A stretch of DNA of 64,000 bases. Origin: Halobacillus salinarum (GTDB lineage Bacteria; Bacillota; Bacilli; Bacillales; Halobacillaceae). Positions 1 to 8,581 of the stretch are shown one piece after another. The first letter of the stretch is position 1. Each line of letters begins with the position of its first letter. A program made the position numbers and the translations under genes. The stretch spans positions 4,030,001 through 4,094,000 of the forward strand of contig NZ_CP095073.1 of the NCBI RefSeq assembly GCF_022919095.1, read 5' to 3'. A model generated the notes under the pieces. It had not been told where the DNA came from, did no database searches, and was given only the letters and a program-made list of their open reading frames with translations.

Positions 1-1169
1 CGGCGGTAGAAAACTCCTTAGTCATTGACGGCTCAAGCATGAACAACATCGTTGATATCGATCCGTACGACATGCTTGCCACCGTGAAATGCGGAGTACC
101 ACTGGAAGTACTTGAAGACCAATTGCGTGAACAAGGCTTAACGACCGGTCATTCTCCACAGTCTAAACCGCTTGCCCAAATGGGCGGCTTAGTAGCCACT
201 CGAAGCATCGGCCAGCTTTCTACACTGTACGGCGGTATTGAAGATATGGTCGTAGGTGTAGAAGCGGTATTCCCAAATGGAGAAATTACAAAAATTAAAA
301 ATATCCCGCGCCGGGCTGCTGGTCCTGATATCCGCCATGTGATCATCGGAAACGAAGGAGCCCTCTGCTACATCACTGAAGTCACTGTTAAGATTTTCAA
401 ATATAAACCAGAGAACAACCAGTACTATGGGTATCTGCTCGATGATATGAAAACGGGGTTTGAGATTTTACGCGAAGTGATGGTGGAAGGCTATCGTCCG
501 TCAGTTGCCCGCCTGTATGATCCGGAAGACGGAGCGGATCACTTTGATTTTTCTAAGGGCAAATGCGTGCTGATCTTCATGGCAGAAGGTCCAAAGCCTA
601 TTGCTGAAGCTACCGGACAAGCGATTGAGGACATCGTTAGTAAATACGGAGAGAGTGAACGTGTGGACAGCAGTCTCATCCAAAATTGGTTTGAAAACTT
701 AAACTGGGATCCGGCGAAAGTCGTTGAAGAACGAAAAGAAATTAAGGAAACCAACAACATCGGTTTTACAACAGAAGTTTCTGGATCCTGGGGTGTCATT
801 CACGACATCTATGACCGCTGCATTAAGAGAGTCCGCGAAGAAATTCCGAATATTACGATGCTCGGCGGCCACTCCTCCCACAGCTATATGAATGGCACAA
901 ATATGTACTTCGTTTATTATTATGACCTGGTTGATATCAAGCCTGAAGAAGAAATCACGAAGTACCATTACCCGATTAACAAAATCATTGTAGAAGAGAC
1001 CATTAATGCCGGCGGGTCGATGGTCCACCACCATGGTGTCGGCAAACACCGGACACCATGGATTAAGGAGGAATACGGTTCTTCCTATTACATCCTGGAA
1101 ACGTTGAAAAAAGCCTTTGATCCGAATGGCATTATGAACAAAGGCACGATCTTTCCACTGGAAGATTAA
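1..1169 (+). CDS. FAD-linked oxidase, alkyl-DHAP synthase-like (5' end outside window)
   Basis: The frame is open from base 3, so only the C-terminal 388 residues are visible and the first ATG at 39 is internal. The visible part begins in the PCMH-type FAD-binding domain (GLTTGHSPQS, then MGGLVATRS and LSTLYGG, which follow the usual Gly-rich flavin contacts) and continues into the FAD-oxidase C domain. Near the end, VHHHGVGKHR matches the His-rich segment typical of alkyl-dihydroxyacetone-phosphate synthase-type flavoenzymes, and the protein closes with DPNGIMNKG, a family hallmark. Bacterial members oxidise assorted hydroxy acids or alcohols, so the substrate is unknown. A strong terminator separates it from the BCCT transporter; a shared role is only suggested by closeness. 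Confidence 0.85.
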   Translation, partial: AVENSLVIDGSSMNNIVDIDPYDMLATVKCGVPLEVLEDQLREQGLTTGHSPQSKPLAQMGGLVATRSIGQLSTLYGGIEDMVVGVEAVFPNGEITKIKNIPRRAAGPDIRHVIIGNEGALCYITEVTVKIFKYKPENNQYYGYLLDDMKTGFEILREVMVEGYRPSVARLYDPEDGADHFDFSKGKCVLIFMAEGPKPIAEATGQAIEDIVSKYGESERVDSSLIQNWFENLNWDPAKVVEERKEIKETNNIGFTTEVSGSWGVIHDIYDRCIKRVREEIPNITMLGGHSSHSYMNGTNMYFVYYYDLVDIKPEEEITKYHYPINKIIVEETINAGGSMVHHHGVGKHRTPWIKEEYGSSYYILETLKKAFDPNGIMNKGTIFPLED

Positions 1170-1182
1170 TTGTTTCCCTATT

Positions 1183-1236
1183 AGAAGGCTGTCAAGCGTA
1201 GAAGGTTCCTTCCCCGCTTGATAGCAGCCTTCTTTA
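1183..1236 (+). terminator. rho-independent terminator of the FAD oxidase
   Basis: Long stem AGAAGGCTG(T)CAAGCG pairing with CGCTTGATAGCAGCCTTCT, followed by TTTATTTA, 12 bases after the stop codon. Confidence 0.85.
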
Positions 1237-1368
1237 TTTACTTACTTCTAGGAGAAGGCACGTCCTTTGCCCTTCTGCTAGTCCAGATTCATGAAAACGC
1301 TAACAATACGAACCGGGCTTATCCTTAGTTTATGAAGCCCAATTGTTTCAAAATCAAGGAGGAAAAAT

Positions 1369-2919
1369 ATGAATAAGCTAAAAAGTCATATGATACGTCC
1401 AACGGTATTTTTACCAGCTTTCATCTTGTTATTGATTACGATTGTGTTAAACTTTGTCAGTTATGACTGGTTTTTAAAAGTTACGACGGCAGCTCAAAAC
1501 TTTATGACCCACGAAATCGGCTGGGTATTCAGCCTTGCCGGGGTTACTTGTGTGATTCTAGTTATTCTTGCTTATTTCTCACCGCTCGGAAACATCAAAA
1601 TCGGAGGAGAGGAAGCAAAACCATTATTGAAGCGGAAAACATGGTTTGCTATCACTTTAACGACAACGATCGCTGCTGGCATCTTATTTTGGGGAACAGC
1701 CGAGCCGATTTCTCACTTAACCTCCCCTCCAAAATCGCTCGGGATTGAGCCGATGTCCACAGAAGCGGCAAAATTTGCGATGGAAACACTCTATCTTCAC
1801 TGGACATTTATCCCTTACGCCTTCTACTCACTCCCTACGATTGTATTTGCATTCGCATACTATAATATGAAACGTTCCTTTAGTGTAGGTTCGCAAATAT
1901 CACCGGCACTAAGAAAATACAACCAGGACAAAATCAATGTAGTCGTCGATGCGGTGATTTTATTTGCCGTTGCTGCTGCGATTTCCTCTTCCTTTGGGAC
2001 ATCTGTTATGAATATGGGAGGCGGCATTCATTCACTCTTTGGCATCGATAACGACAAAACCTTATGGATCATCATTACGATCATCGGTACCATTGCTTTT
2101 ATTATCTCTTCCAGTACAGGTCTGTTAAAAGGGATCCGAATTCTCGCGGATTTTAATATCTATCTGTATTACATCATTATCGCAGCCTTGATTATCCTCG
2201 GACCGACCGTGTATATGTTCAGTGCTGGAACTGAAACCTTCGGGGGCTTTCTCACCCACTTCTTTGAAAAAGCCTTATTTACCGGTGAAATCGCAAGCGA
2301 CGACTGGGCGAGCGGTTGGACGACATTTTACTGGTCAAACTGGATGGCCTGGGCTCCAGTGACAGCTGTATTCCTTGCACGAATTGCCTACGGATACCGC
2401 GTCAAAGAAGTCATCATGATGAACTTTGTCATCCCCGGTTTCTTCAGCGTTATCTGGATGACAGTCCTAGGTGGCACAGCCATCAATTTCCAAATGACCG
2501 GGAAGGTAGATATAGCTGCTGTCATTGCCGATCAAGGATCAGGAGCAGCGGCTTATGCCATGCTTGATCAGCTGCCATTCTCAGGGATAATCATCCTGCT
2601 TTATCTTGTCGCGGTTATGATTTCTTTTGTCACGGCAACGGACTCGACGACCAACGCGATGGCAAGTATCAGCTCAACAGGAATAACGGAAGGCTCTCAG
2701 GAAGCACCGGTGTTTATCAAAATTACTTGGGGGGTTATCGTCGGTGCCGTAGCGCTTATCTTCATCTCGACGCTCGGTTTAGGCGGAATTCGGACCCTTT
2801 CCTACCTTGGCGGATTTCCTGCCTTATTCCTGGGCATCTTAAGTATCTTTTCCCTCATTGTCATTATGAGGAATCCTAACAAGTATGATCGTCACTCCAA
2901 AAAGAAAAATGCAGCATAA
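1369..2919 (+). CDS. BCCT-family transporter, divergent Trp box
   Basis: A 516-residue polytopic protein of about 12 membrane segments. Family signatures are FWGTAEPISH (BCCT motif near TM3), LHWTFIPYAFY (TM4) and GWTTFYWSNWMAWAP in TM8. BCCT carriers take up trimethylammonium compounds such as glycine betaine, choline or carnitine with Na+ or H+. Two aromatic-box segments depart from the usual HWGLHAWAIY and FYWAWWISW forms: the second TM4 Trp is Tyr and one TM8 Trp is Asn, so the ligand may not be betaine. The start has an ideal ribosome binding site (AAGGAGG, 1357-1363). It is monocistronic, bounded by terminators on both sides. It resembles the second BCCT gene at 41.6-43.2 kb more than classic OpuD/BetP types. 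Confidence 0.9.
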   Translation: MNKLKSHMIRPTVFLPAFILLLITIVLNFVSYDWFLKVTTAAQNFMTHEIGWVFSLAGVTCVILVILAYFSPLGNIKIGGEEAKPLLKRKTWFAITLTTTIAAGILFWGTAEPISHLTSPPKSLGIEPMSTEAAKFAMETLYLHWTFIPYAFYSLPTIVFAFAYYNMKRSFSVGSQISPALRKYNQDKINVVVDAVILFAVAAAISSSFGTSVMNMGGGIHSLFGIDNDKTLWIIITIIGTIAFIISSSTGLLKGIRILADFNIYLYYIIIAALIILGPTVYMFSAGTETFGGFLTHFFEKALFTGEIASDDWASGWTTFYWSNWMAWAPVTAVFLARIAYGYRVKEVIMMNFVIPGFFSVIWMTVLGGTAINFQMTGKVDIAAVIADQGSGAAAYAMLDQLPFSGIIILLYLVAVMISFVTATDSTTNAMASISSTGITEGSQEAPVFIKITWGVIVGAVALIFISTLGLGGIRTLSYLGGFPALFLGILSIFSLIVIMRNPNKYDRHSKKKNAA

Positions 2920-2957
2920 AAAAAGGTTGTTGAGCCTGGCTCAACAACCTTTTTCTA
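2920..2957. terminator. bidirectional terminator
   Basis: Perfect stem AAAGGTTGTTGAGC / GCTCAACAACCTTT with a CTG-type loop, A-run before and T-run after. It serves the converging BCCT gene and azoreductase gene. Confidence 0.9.
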
Positions 2958-2959
2958 CA

Positions 2960-3595
2960 TTAAAATGTATGGGCTAAATCTTTGGCACGTGCTATACCAT
3001 CCTGCTTAATAGCTTCGGCTTTATCCGGCATTGCCGCATGCCCTTCAACAAATAATCCTTCAAATGAAGGCACTCCAAAGAAATTCATGACCGTCTGTAA
3101 ATAACGGTGGCCCATTTCAAGTCCAGCAGCCGGACCTTCTGAGTAAATGCCGCCGCGCGCTTGAATGTGGAGCGCCTTTTTATCTGTAAGAAGTCCAATT
3201 GGTCCTTCTTCTGTATATTTAAACGCTTTTCCTGCGACAGCAACAGCGTCAATATAGGCTTTCATTACCGGTGGGAATGAAAAGTTCCATAAAGGTGTAA
3301 CAAAAACATACTTATCGGCATCGATAAACTGCTCACTTAACTCAGCTAAACGACTGACCTTTTCTTTTTCTTCAAGGCTTAGTTCTTCAAAGCCTTTCCC
3401 GGATTGCAACTTGCCCCAGCCCTGAAAAACGTCCGCATCAATATGAGGAATGCTCTCTTTATAAAGATCAATAGGAACAACCTCGTCTTCTTTGTTTACA
3501 TTCTTATACGTATCTATAAAGGATGTCGCAGCCGCCATACTAAAAGAAGCTGTTTCGTCATGTGGATGAGCTGTGATATATAATACTTTTGCCAT
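2960..3595 (-). CDS. azoR: FMN-dependent NADH-azoreductase
   Basis: 211 residues, the normal AzoR/AcpD length, with a flavodoxin-like fold. The FMN phosphate site is in the N-terminal [13 protein letters not shown] stretch; [19 protein letters not shown] (about residues 98-116) and [10 protein letters not shown] (146-155) are the two further flavin-binding loops typical of the family. These cytoplasmic enzymes reduce quinones and azo compounds by two-electron transfer from NADH and are commonly part of thiol or quinone stress defence. A GGAAGGGGA ribosome binding site precedes the ATG. It is transcribed alone, ending in the bidirectional terminator at 2920-2957. Substrate in vivo is not deducible from sequence. 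Confidence 0.92.
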   Translation of the reverse strand: MAKVLYITAHPHDETASFSMAAATSFIDTYKNVNKEDEVVPIDLYKESIPHIDADVFQGWGKLQSGKGFEELSLEEKEKVSRLAELSEQFIDADKYVFVTPLWNFSFPPVMKAYIDAVAVAGKAFKYTEEGPIGLLTDKKALHIQARGGIYSEGPAAGLEMGHRYLQTVMNFFGVPSFEGLFVEGHAAMPDKAEAIKQDGIARAKDLAHTF

Positions 3596-3756
3596 AATTA
3601 TTTCCCCTTCCCTGGTCCATCTTGTATTGGTCTGGCTATATATTTTGAATTGAAGATATCAAAACACGTTTACTATCATAAAAGATCGAATGCTCCCGGT
3701 CAATTTATTTGTTCGCAAAAAAATGGACTTGCCATTTCTGACAAATCCAGCTGCAT

Positions 3757-3891
3757 CTATTTTAATTCAAATGGGTTTCCGCTTATATTTTTTCTCATTT
3801 CATCAGTGATTTCAAGAACTTCTTTCTCCTTTGGAATTACCTTCTCATCTAAATTTCCACGCCCATCATAATGAACTGGGTTTTGCTCCAT
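3757..3891 (-). CDS. small hypothetical protein, 44 residues
   Basis: ATG at 3891 is preceded by an excellent GGAGGGG ribosome binding site at about 3900-3908 and the frame runs 44 codons to TAG. The product is hydrophilic and charged (starts MEQNPVHYDGRGNLDEKV, ends SGNPFELK), with no membrane segment or cysteine. The opposite strand is also open here but has no start signal. No function is recognised. The gene lies between the azoreductase start and an isolated terminator hairpin and seems to have its own transcript. Confidence 0.6.
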   Translation of the reverse strand: MEQNPVHYDGRGNLDEKVIPKEKEVLEITDEMRKNISGNPFELK

Positions 3892-4201
3892 TTTTGTTCA
3901 CCCCTCCTTTTCATATATCATAACTGAAAGCGCATACATTTTCTTGAATTTTAGTATGAAAATTTTAAAAAAAGACTGGTTAAGCCACGTTCACGCGACT
4001 TAACCAGTCTTTTTTATATTTACCTATGAAGCCTAATCTACCATTAAAATGAAGGATATGTTAGAAAATCAAATCTAAGCAAAGTTAAGGACAATATCGC
4101 TGGTGCTCTTCCTATTTCTTTATCAGCCTGCCTCTGCAAAATATACCAAATTCTTTATGTAGTTGCAGGTATGTTATAGTTATTATAAGGAGGTGAAAGA
4201 A
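3892..4201. other. intergenic region between two small divergent genes
   Basis: Holds the ribosome binding site and probable promoter of the 44-residue gene, an isolated perfect terminator hairpin (3967-4016) and the ribosome binding site of the DUF1540 gene. No further coding frame with a start signal was seen. Confidence 0.6.
3967..4016. terminator. isolated terminator-like hairpin
   Basis: Perfect 16-bp stem AAAAGACTGGTTAAG / CTTAACCAGTCTTTT with a 14-base loop and T-runs on both strands. It does not follow any recognised gene end: the nearest genes both start near it. Confidence 0.7.
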
Positions 4202-4360
4202 TTGGCTTTAGATGTTTTATGTGAAGTGAAGAATTGCGTCCATAATGAAGATGGAGAAAAATGTGGGGCAACGTCCATTTCTATTATTAGTGAGTCCGGC
4301 AAAACAGCTTCTTCCCAACAAGAAACTGATTGCAAGACTTTTGAACCCAAAGAAGCATAG
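4202..4360 (+). CDS. DUF1540 small cysteine protein
   Basis: 52 residues from a TTG start at 4202 placed 6 bases after AAGGAGGTG (4187-4195); an upstream in-frame ATG at 4163 would put that ribosome binding site inside the gene, so it is rejected. Cysteines in CEVKNC, KCGA and TDCKTF give the four-Cys pattern of the DUF1540 family, proposed to bind a metal such as zinc. Such proteins are common in spore-forming Firmicutes; their function is unknown. A terminator follows directly. The neighbouring Fur box is downstream of this gene rather than upstream. Confidence 0.85.
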   Translation: MALDVLCEVKNCVHNEDGEKCGATSISIISESGKTASSQQETDCKTFEPKEA

Positions 4361-4387
4361 TTGGTTCCTACATTCGACTTTTTCATT

Positions 4388-4420
4388 GTAGCCTGCTATT
4401 TGGCTACTCTTTTTTTCTCT
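4388..4420 (+). terminator. terminator of the DUF1540 gene
   Basis: GTAGCC / GGCTAC stem with an 8-base loop followed by TCTTTTTTTCTC. Confidence 0.75.
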
Positions 4421-4426
4421 AACACT

Positions 4427-4445
4427 GATAAAGATTATCATTATC
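4427..4445. promoter_or_regulatory. near-perfect Fur box without an obvious target
   Basis: GATAAAGATTATCATTATC matches the classical 19-bp Fur consensus (GATAATGATTATCATTATC) at 18 of 19 positions. It lies just past the DUF1540 terminator and before the 3' end of the minus-strand reductase gene, so neither neighbour has its promoter here. Confidence 0.7.
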
Positions 4446-4584
4446 GATATTTATTGTCAAGATCATTGAATCTAGTACGGACACATTCCCCAGTAAAGCC
4501 AATTCTATACCCCATCTACACTTCTTAACCCTCATACGACAAACCCGTTTACAGAGTTTTTACTCATTTCTGTCTTTTCTTGTT

Positions 4585-5619
4585 TTATAGATTAGCGATG
4601 CGCTGCTTTTTCAGCCTCTTATTGTGATCATCTAACCGTTCATTATGGGAGGAAACCATGGCACGGGCATTTGCGTCTGGATCAATGAACTGTTTGGCAA
4701 GATTGACAGCATTAGCAGCATCTTGGAACGCCCCGGCAATTAAATGAAGCTTTCCTTCATGATGAAGAATATCGCCTGCTGCATATAGTCCCGGCACAGA
4801 GGATGCACTTAGAGGAGTTCCTTTAATAAAGAAATCATCTACGCGATCTAAGTCAATAGGGCTTTCATTTAATAGAGAAGCATCCCGGTTAAAACCATGA
4901 CTGATGATTACTTCATCGACCTTCACCTGTTTAATACCGTCGTACGGATGTTCAAGAACTACTTGCTCAATCCTGTCCCCACTAGGAGCTGCAGTTAAGG
5001 CTTGAATCGAAGACTGCTCATGCAAGTGTACACCTTGCTCAATCAACAACTCAATACTCGCTTCATGCCCTTTTAACTCTTCTTTTCGATAAACTAACTC
5101 GACTCTCTCGGCAAGAGGTGCCAGTTCATTCGCCCAGTCAATTGCCGAATGGCTGCCTCCAGAAATTAAAACGCGTTTCCCAACAAATCGTTGAAACGAA
5201 GGCACTGTGTAATGCAGGTTACTGACCTCGAATTTCTCAGCACCATGGATTTGAAGCTTTTTCGGTTCAATAATCCCTCCACCAACTGCAACAATCACCG
5301 TCTTTGAATAATGCTCTTGATTAGAATCCGTACACACTTTGAACACTCCATCCTCTTTCTCAATGGAATTCACTTTCTCACCTAGAGCAAGATCCGGCTC
5401 GAACGTCATTCCTTGTTCAATGAGTTGATCAATGAGCTGCTGACCTGAAAGCGGCGGAACACCACCGACATCCCACACCATTTTTTCAGGATATACGTGT
5501 ACTTTGCCACCAAGAAAAGGATGGCTCTCGATGATTTTTGTTTTCATTTTTCGTAATCCGCTGTAAAACGCAGAGAACAGCCCAGCTGGTCCTCCACCAA
5601 TAATGATCACATCATGCAT
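4585..5619 (-). CDS. ferredoxin/flavodoxin-NADP+ reductase, YcgT/YumC type
   Basis: 344 residues with two nucleotide-binding folds of the thioredoxin-reductase-like superfamily: FAD site GGGPAGLFSAFYSG (residues 8-21) and NAD(P)H site SGGSHSAIDWANEL (about 153-166), then SVPGLYAAGDIL near 278, the usual second FAD contact. The CxxC redox pair of true thioredoxin reductase is absent, as expected for type 2 ferredoxin-NADP+ reductases. Such enzymes feed electrons from NADPH to ferredoxin or flavodoxin, for example in iron release from siderophores. A Fur-like operator lies 40 bases upstream, in agreement with the iron-regulated B. subtilis homologue YcgT. An AAAGGGGAG ribosome binding site precedes the ATG. 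It appears monocistronic. Confidence 0.88.
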   Translation of the reverse strand: MHDVIIIGGGPAGLFSAFYSGLRKMKTKIIESHPFLGGKVHVYPEKMVWDVGGVPPLSGQQLIDQLIEQGMTFEPDLALGEKVNSIEKEDGVFKVCTDSNQEHYSKTVIVAVGGGIIEPKKLQIHGAEKFEVSNLHYTVPSFQRFVGKRVLISGGSHSAIDWANELAPLAERVELVYRKEELKGHEASIELLIEQGVHLHEQSSIQALTAAPSGDRIEQVVLEHPYDGIKQVKVDEVIISHGFNRDASLLNESPIDLDRVDDFFIKGTPLSASSVPGLYAAGDILHHEGKLHLIAGAFQDAANAVNLAKQFIDPDANARAMVSSHNERLDDHNKRLKKQRIANL

Positions 5620-5660
5620 ATTGCTCTCGCTCCCCTTTTATGTAATTACCTTTATCATAA

Positions 5661-5675
5661 TGATATTGAGAATCA
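5661..5675. promoter_or_regulatory. Fur-like operator of the reductase gene
   Basis: TGATATTGAGAATCA resembles the 7-1-7 Fur core TGATAATNATTATCA (11 of 14 defined positions), inside a longer AT-rich stretch (TTATCATAATGATATTG). It lies about 40 bases upstream of the start codon. Confidence 0.6.
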
Positions 5676-5912
5676 TTTTCAAGTAAGGGGGTGGATTTCT
5701 CATGTAAGCATCAGCTTCAACTTTCCAGTTAATCATGATCACTATTTCACAAAATGATTCAACACGGAGGGGAAGCCGAGAGTTAAGGTTGCATGTTCCT
5801 GCAAAACTAGATGTGCCACAAGCGTAAGTGAAATTTCTATGGAAGCTTTTAACGCCTGCTATCTAAAGAACCATACGACTAACTTCCTTTTTATAAAATG
5901 ACTCTCCACTTT

Positions 5913-6479
5913 CTATTGGACTTTTGTTAAATCATTGATGATTTTATCCATCTCTTTATTGCTCGTTCCCTTATATTTTTTTATGACTTTCCCTTCTGGA
6001 TTGATTAAAAAGAAACTCGTTCCATGCATGACTTGATCTGAACCTGAAATGTGATCCACTAAATTCCGAAATGATTTGATTGAGAATTTTTTAATCGTTT
6101 TAAAATCGTATCCCGTTAAAAACGTCCAATTGCTATAATCAGCACCAAACTTATCCCCAAACTTTTTCAATTGTTTCGGAGTGTCATGTGAAGGATCAAC
6201 ACTGAACGACACAAATTGGACATCCAAGTCTTTCTTTTTGGCTTTCTTTTGCAGAGCAGCCATATTTCTTGTCATCGGGGGACATACCGTTTTACAGCTT
6301 GTAAAAATAGTATCGGCAACCCACCACTGGCCTTCTAAATCTTTATTACTTAGTTGTTTCTGTTCTTCAGTCGTAAACCTAAAGGGCTGGACCTTTTCTG
6401 ACATATTAGTCTCTATTTTCCCTCCACACGCACTCAAGATAAATAATACGGCAAGAAGTGCAAAAACAATGCCTCTCAT
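5913..6479 (-). CDS. Sco1/SenC-family lipoprotein
   Basis: 188 residues from ATG 6479, chosen because AGGAAAGGG precedes it and it begins a lipoprotein signal (MRGIVFALLAVLFILSAC; lipobox LSAC, Cys18). A frame extension upstream overlaps the kinase gene and lacks a ribosome site. The mature part has the thioredoxin-like fold with the Sco motif TSCKTVCPPM and the distal His in MHGTSFFLIN. Sco proteins deliver copper to, or keep reduced, the CuA centre of cytochrome oxidase; some act as thiol sensors. It is the last gene of a four-gene operon with a two-component system, so copper, respiratory or redox stress sensing is plausible but not shown. Confidence 0.88.
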   Translation of the reverse strand: MRGIVFALLAVLFILSACGGKIETNMSEKVQPFRFTTEEQKQLSNKDLEGQWWVADTIFTSCKTVCPPMTRNMAALQKKAKKKDLDVQFVSFSVDPSHDTPKQLKKFGDKFGADYSNWTFLTGYDFKTIKKFSIKSFRNLVDHISGSDQVMHGTSFFLINPEGKVIKKYKGTSNKEMDKIINDLTKVQ

Positions 6480-6498
6480 TTTAAAAAACCCTTTCCTA

Positions 6499-7908
6499 TT
6501 AGAATTTATCCAGATCAAGCGGACCAAATGTTAAAACAATGACCGTTCCTTCCCCAGGCGTTGAATGAATCCTAATGTCCCCTTCGTGTTTCAAAATTAT
6601 CTGCTTAACGATGGCAAGACCGAGGCCGACCCCACCTTCAATTCTTGTTCGAGATTTATTCACTCGATAAAAACGATCCATAATATTTTCTAAATCCTTT
6701 TGTGGAATGCCTTTCCCAGTATCTTGAAGGCTCAGGGTCACCTCATCCCCGGAAAGGTCCACTGAAATATTAATTTTTGCATTTTCTTCTGAGTACCGGA
6801 TCGCATTATCCAACAGATTACTGACAACTTGTTCTAATCGATCTGAATCGCCTTCTATAATGGCCTCCTCATTAAGGTGTAAGTTTAGATCTATATTTTT
6901 TTCTTCTATTCTAAGTTTGAACCGCTCCACTACATCAGCTACTAATTGAGCAAAGGCAATAGGTTCTTTCTTCATCGGGTAGGAATCGCCTTCCAATTGG
7001 GCAAGATCAAGCAAATCATGGACAAGCCTTGATAAACGTGCAGTTTCTTGATGGATAATTTGAAGATACCTTTGTCGTTCCTCTTCGGAGTCCACCACTC
7101 CCTCTAAAATGGCCTCTGTATAGCCCCGCATATAACTTAACGGTGTTCGAAGTTCGTGGGAAACATTTTGAAGAAATTCTTTCCGCTGGTTTTCAACATC
7201 TTCTAGAGAACCAGCTAAACGGTTAAAGGATTTAGCTAATGCCCCTACTTCATCTGAAGAAGTAGTGTCGATCCGCTTAGAAAAATCCCCATTCGCCATT
7301 CGTTCCGAAATCGTTTCCATTTTTTTAATCGGCTGAATGATTTGACTTGCGATCTTCCTCCCTGCCCAAACTACAACGAATAAAATAATTAAAAGAGCAG
7401 CTGTTAAAATTAACCGAATTGATTTAAACGGTCCATACACATCCTCGAGAGGCATGTACAAAAAAAGCGCACCTGAAAGTTCATCCTGATCCTTAAGCGG
7501 AATGGCCACAGCTAAAATGTCTTTCTCAAACATTGGATGTTTTCGAACCATCGTAACGGTTTGTCCGTTCAATAATTGCTGTCTCTCTTTAAAAGTGATA
7601 AGAGTTTCCGTCAGTTTTTTTTCATAAGGAAGAGCTGCACTTAATTTCATAGGATCCTTCGTATAAATCGTATGGGCTTTAGAATTATTGTTGATCCAAT
7701 TCAGTCGTTGCTGAAAGCCTTCTCCTTCTCCTTCACTTATGTAGATCTTTTCAAGGTTTCTTCCTTGCAGAAAAAGCAGTTCTTTTTGTTCATCCACATA
7801 AAATTTTTGATATAAAAAATAAGTCAACCCAAGACTAATAACAACGGTAATGAGCGACACAGCCGCGATAGTCAGCCAAATCTTTTGTTTCAATCCTATA
7901 TCATTCAT
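6499..7908 (-). CDS. sensor histidine kinase (HAMP, HisKA, HATPase)
   Basis: 469 residues from ATG 7908, seven bases after the response-regulator stop; an in-frame GTG at 7962 would overlap the regulator by 47 bases and has no ribosome site. Order: TM1 (about 11-33), extracytoplasmic sensor of about 130 residues, TM2 (166-183), HAMP, HisKA with phospho-acceptor His in NVSHELRTPLSYMRGYTE (about residue 251), then N box (SNLLDNAIRYS), G1 (DTGKGIP) and G2 (GVGLGLAIVKQI). It is an intact membrane kinase that should phosphorylate the co-encoded OmpR-type regulator. The sensor domain is not of a type I can name. Co-transcription with Sco1 and a beta-propeller lipoprotein points to envelope metal or redox sensing (inference). 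Confidence 0.93.
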   Translation of the reverse strand: MNDIGLKQKIWLTIAAVSLITVVISLGLTYFLYQKFYVDEQKELLFLQGRNLEKIYISEGEGEGFQQRLNWINNNSKAHTIYTKDPMKLSAALPYEKKLTETLITFKERQQLLNGQTVTMVRKHPMFEKDILAVAIPLKDQDELSGALFLYMPLEDVYGPFKSIRLILTAALLIILFVVVWAGRKIASQIIQPIKKMETISERMANGDFSKRIDTTSSDEVGALAKSFNRLAGSLEDVENQRKEFLQNVSHELRTPLSYMRGYTEAILEGVVDSEEERQRYLQIIHQETARLSRLVHDLLDLAQLEGDSYPMKKEPIAFAQLVADVVERFKLRIEEKNIDLNLHLNEEAIIEGDSDRLEQVVSNLLDNAIRYSEENAKINISVDLSGDEVTLSLQDTGKGIPQKDLENIMDRFYRVNKSRTRIEGGVGLGLAIVKQIILKHEGDIRIHSTPGEGTVIVLTFGPLDLDKF

Positions 7909-7915
7909 GAACTGT

Positions 7916-8581
7916 CTAAGTGAATTTATACCCAACCCCCCAAACCGTTTGAATGTAGTCACCAGCAGTCTTTAATTTCAGCCTGAGTGTCTTAATATGG
8001 GTATCCACCGTTCTGGTAGTGCCTAGACTTTCTAACCCCCATATGTGATCTAATATCTGCTCTCTAGTGAAAACCTGGCCCCGGTGCTGCACCAGGAAGG
8101 AGAGGAGGAGAAATTCCTTCCTTGTCAGATTGATCGTTGAACCATTTACTTGAACGACATGACCATTCAAATCAACAGTTAACCCATCACGCTGAAATAC
8201 TCCTTCACTGCCTTTATTATAGCCTTGCGTCCTTCTAAGAGCTGCTTCTACTCTGGCCATTAACTCTCTTGGACTAAACGGCTTTATAATGTAATCATCC
8301 GCTCCCATTTTCAGACCTGTCACACGGTCATCTTCGTTGCTCTTTGCAGTGAGCATAATAATGGGAATGTTAGAAAAATCGCGTATTTGCCGGCAGGCAG
8401 TTAGGCCATCCATGTTCGGCATCATTATGTCAAGAAGAATTAAATCAATCGCTCTCTCCCTCAGTAAATCAATTGCTTCAATGCCATCACCTGCTGAATA
8501 CACATGATAATGATGTGCTTTTAAATAAGAACTGATGAGCTGCACCATATTTTCTTCATCATCAACGACCAGAATGTTCAT
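7916..8581 (-). CDS. OmpR/PhoB-family response regulator
   Basis: 221 residues from ATG 8581; AAGGGGGAATTGCTG gives the ribosome site, which would lie inside the gene if the upstream TTG at 8599 were used. Receiver domain with acidic pair DDEEN, phospho-Asp in LILLDIMMPNMDG (about residue 51), the switch Thr in LTAKS and the Lys of KPFSPREL, followed by a winged-helix DNA-binding domain ending in VWGVGYKFT. It overlaps the end of the lipoprotein gene by 20 bases and is coupled to the kinase downstream. Regulators of this class bind direct repeats spaced about 11 bp; such a repeat occurs in the divergent promoter region at 9713-9729. Confidence 0.95.
   Translation of the reverse strand: MNILVVDDEENMVQLISSYLKAHHYHVYSAGDGIEAIDLLRERAIDLILLDIMMPNMDGLTACRQIRDFSNIPIIMLTAKSNEDDRVTGLKMGADDYIIKPFSPRELMARVEAALRRTQGYNKGSEGVFQRDGLTVDLNGHVVQVNGSTINLTRKEFLLLSFLVQHRGQVFTREQILDHIWGLESLGTTRTVDTHIKTLRLKLKTAGDYIQTVWGVGYKFT

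Noticed and set aside
4217-4441. Open minus-strand frame across the DUF1540 gene that starts beside the Fur box
   Set aside because: It is antisense to a well supported small gene, has no ribosome site and reads through that gene's terminator.
7908-7962. Upstream GTG start for the histidine kinase
   Set aside because: It would overlap the regulator gene by 47 bases without a ribosome site, and adds residues atypical before the first membrane helix.
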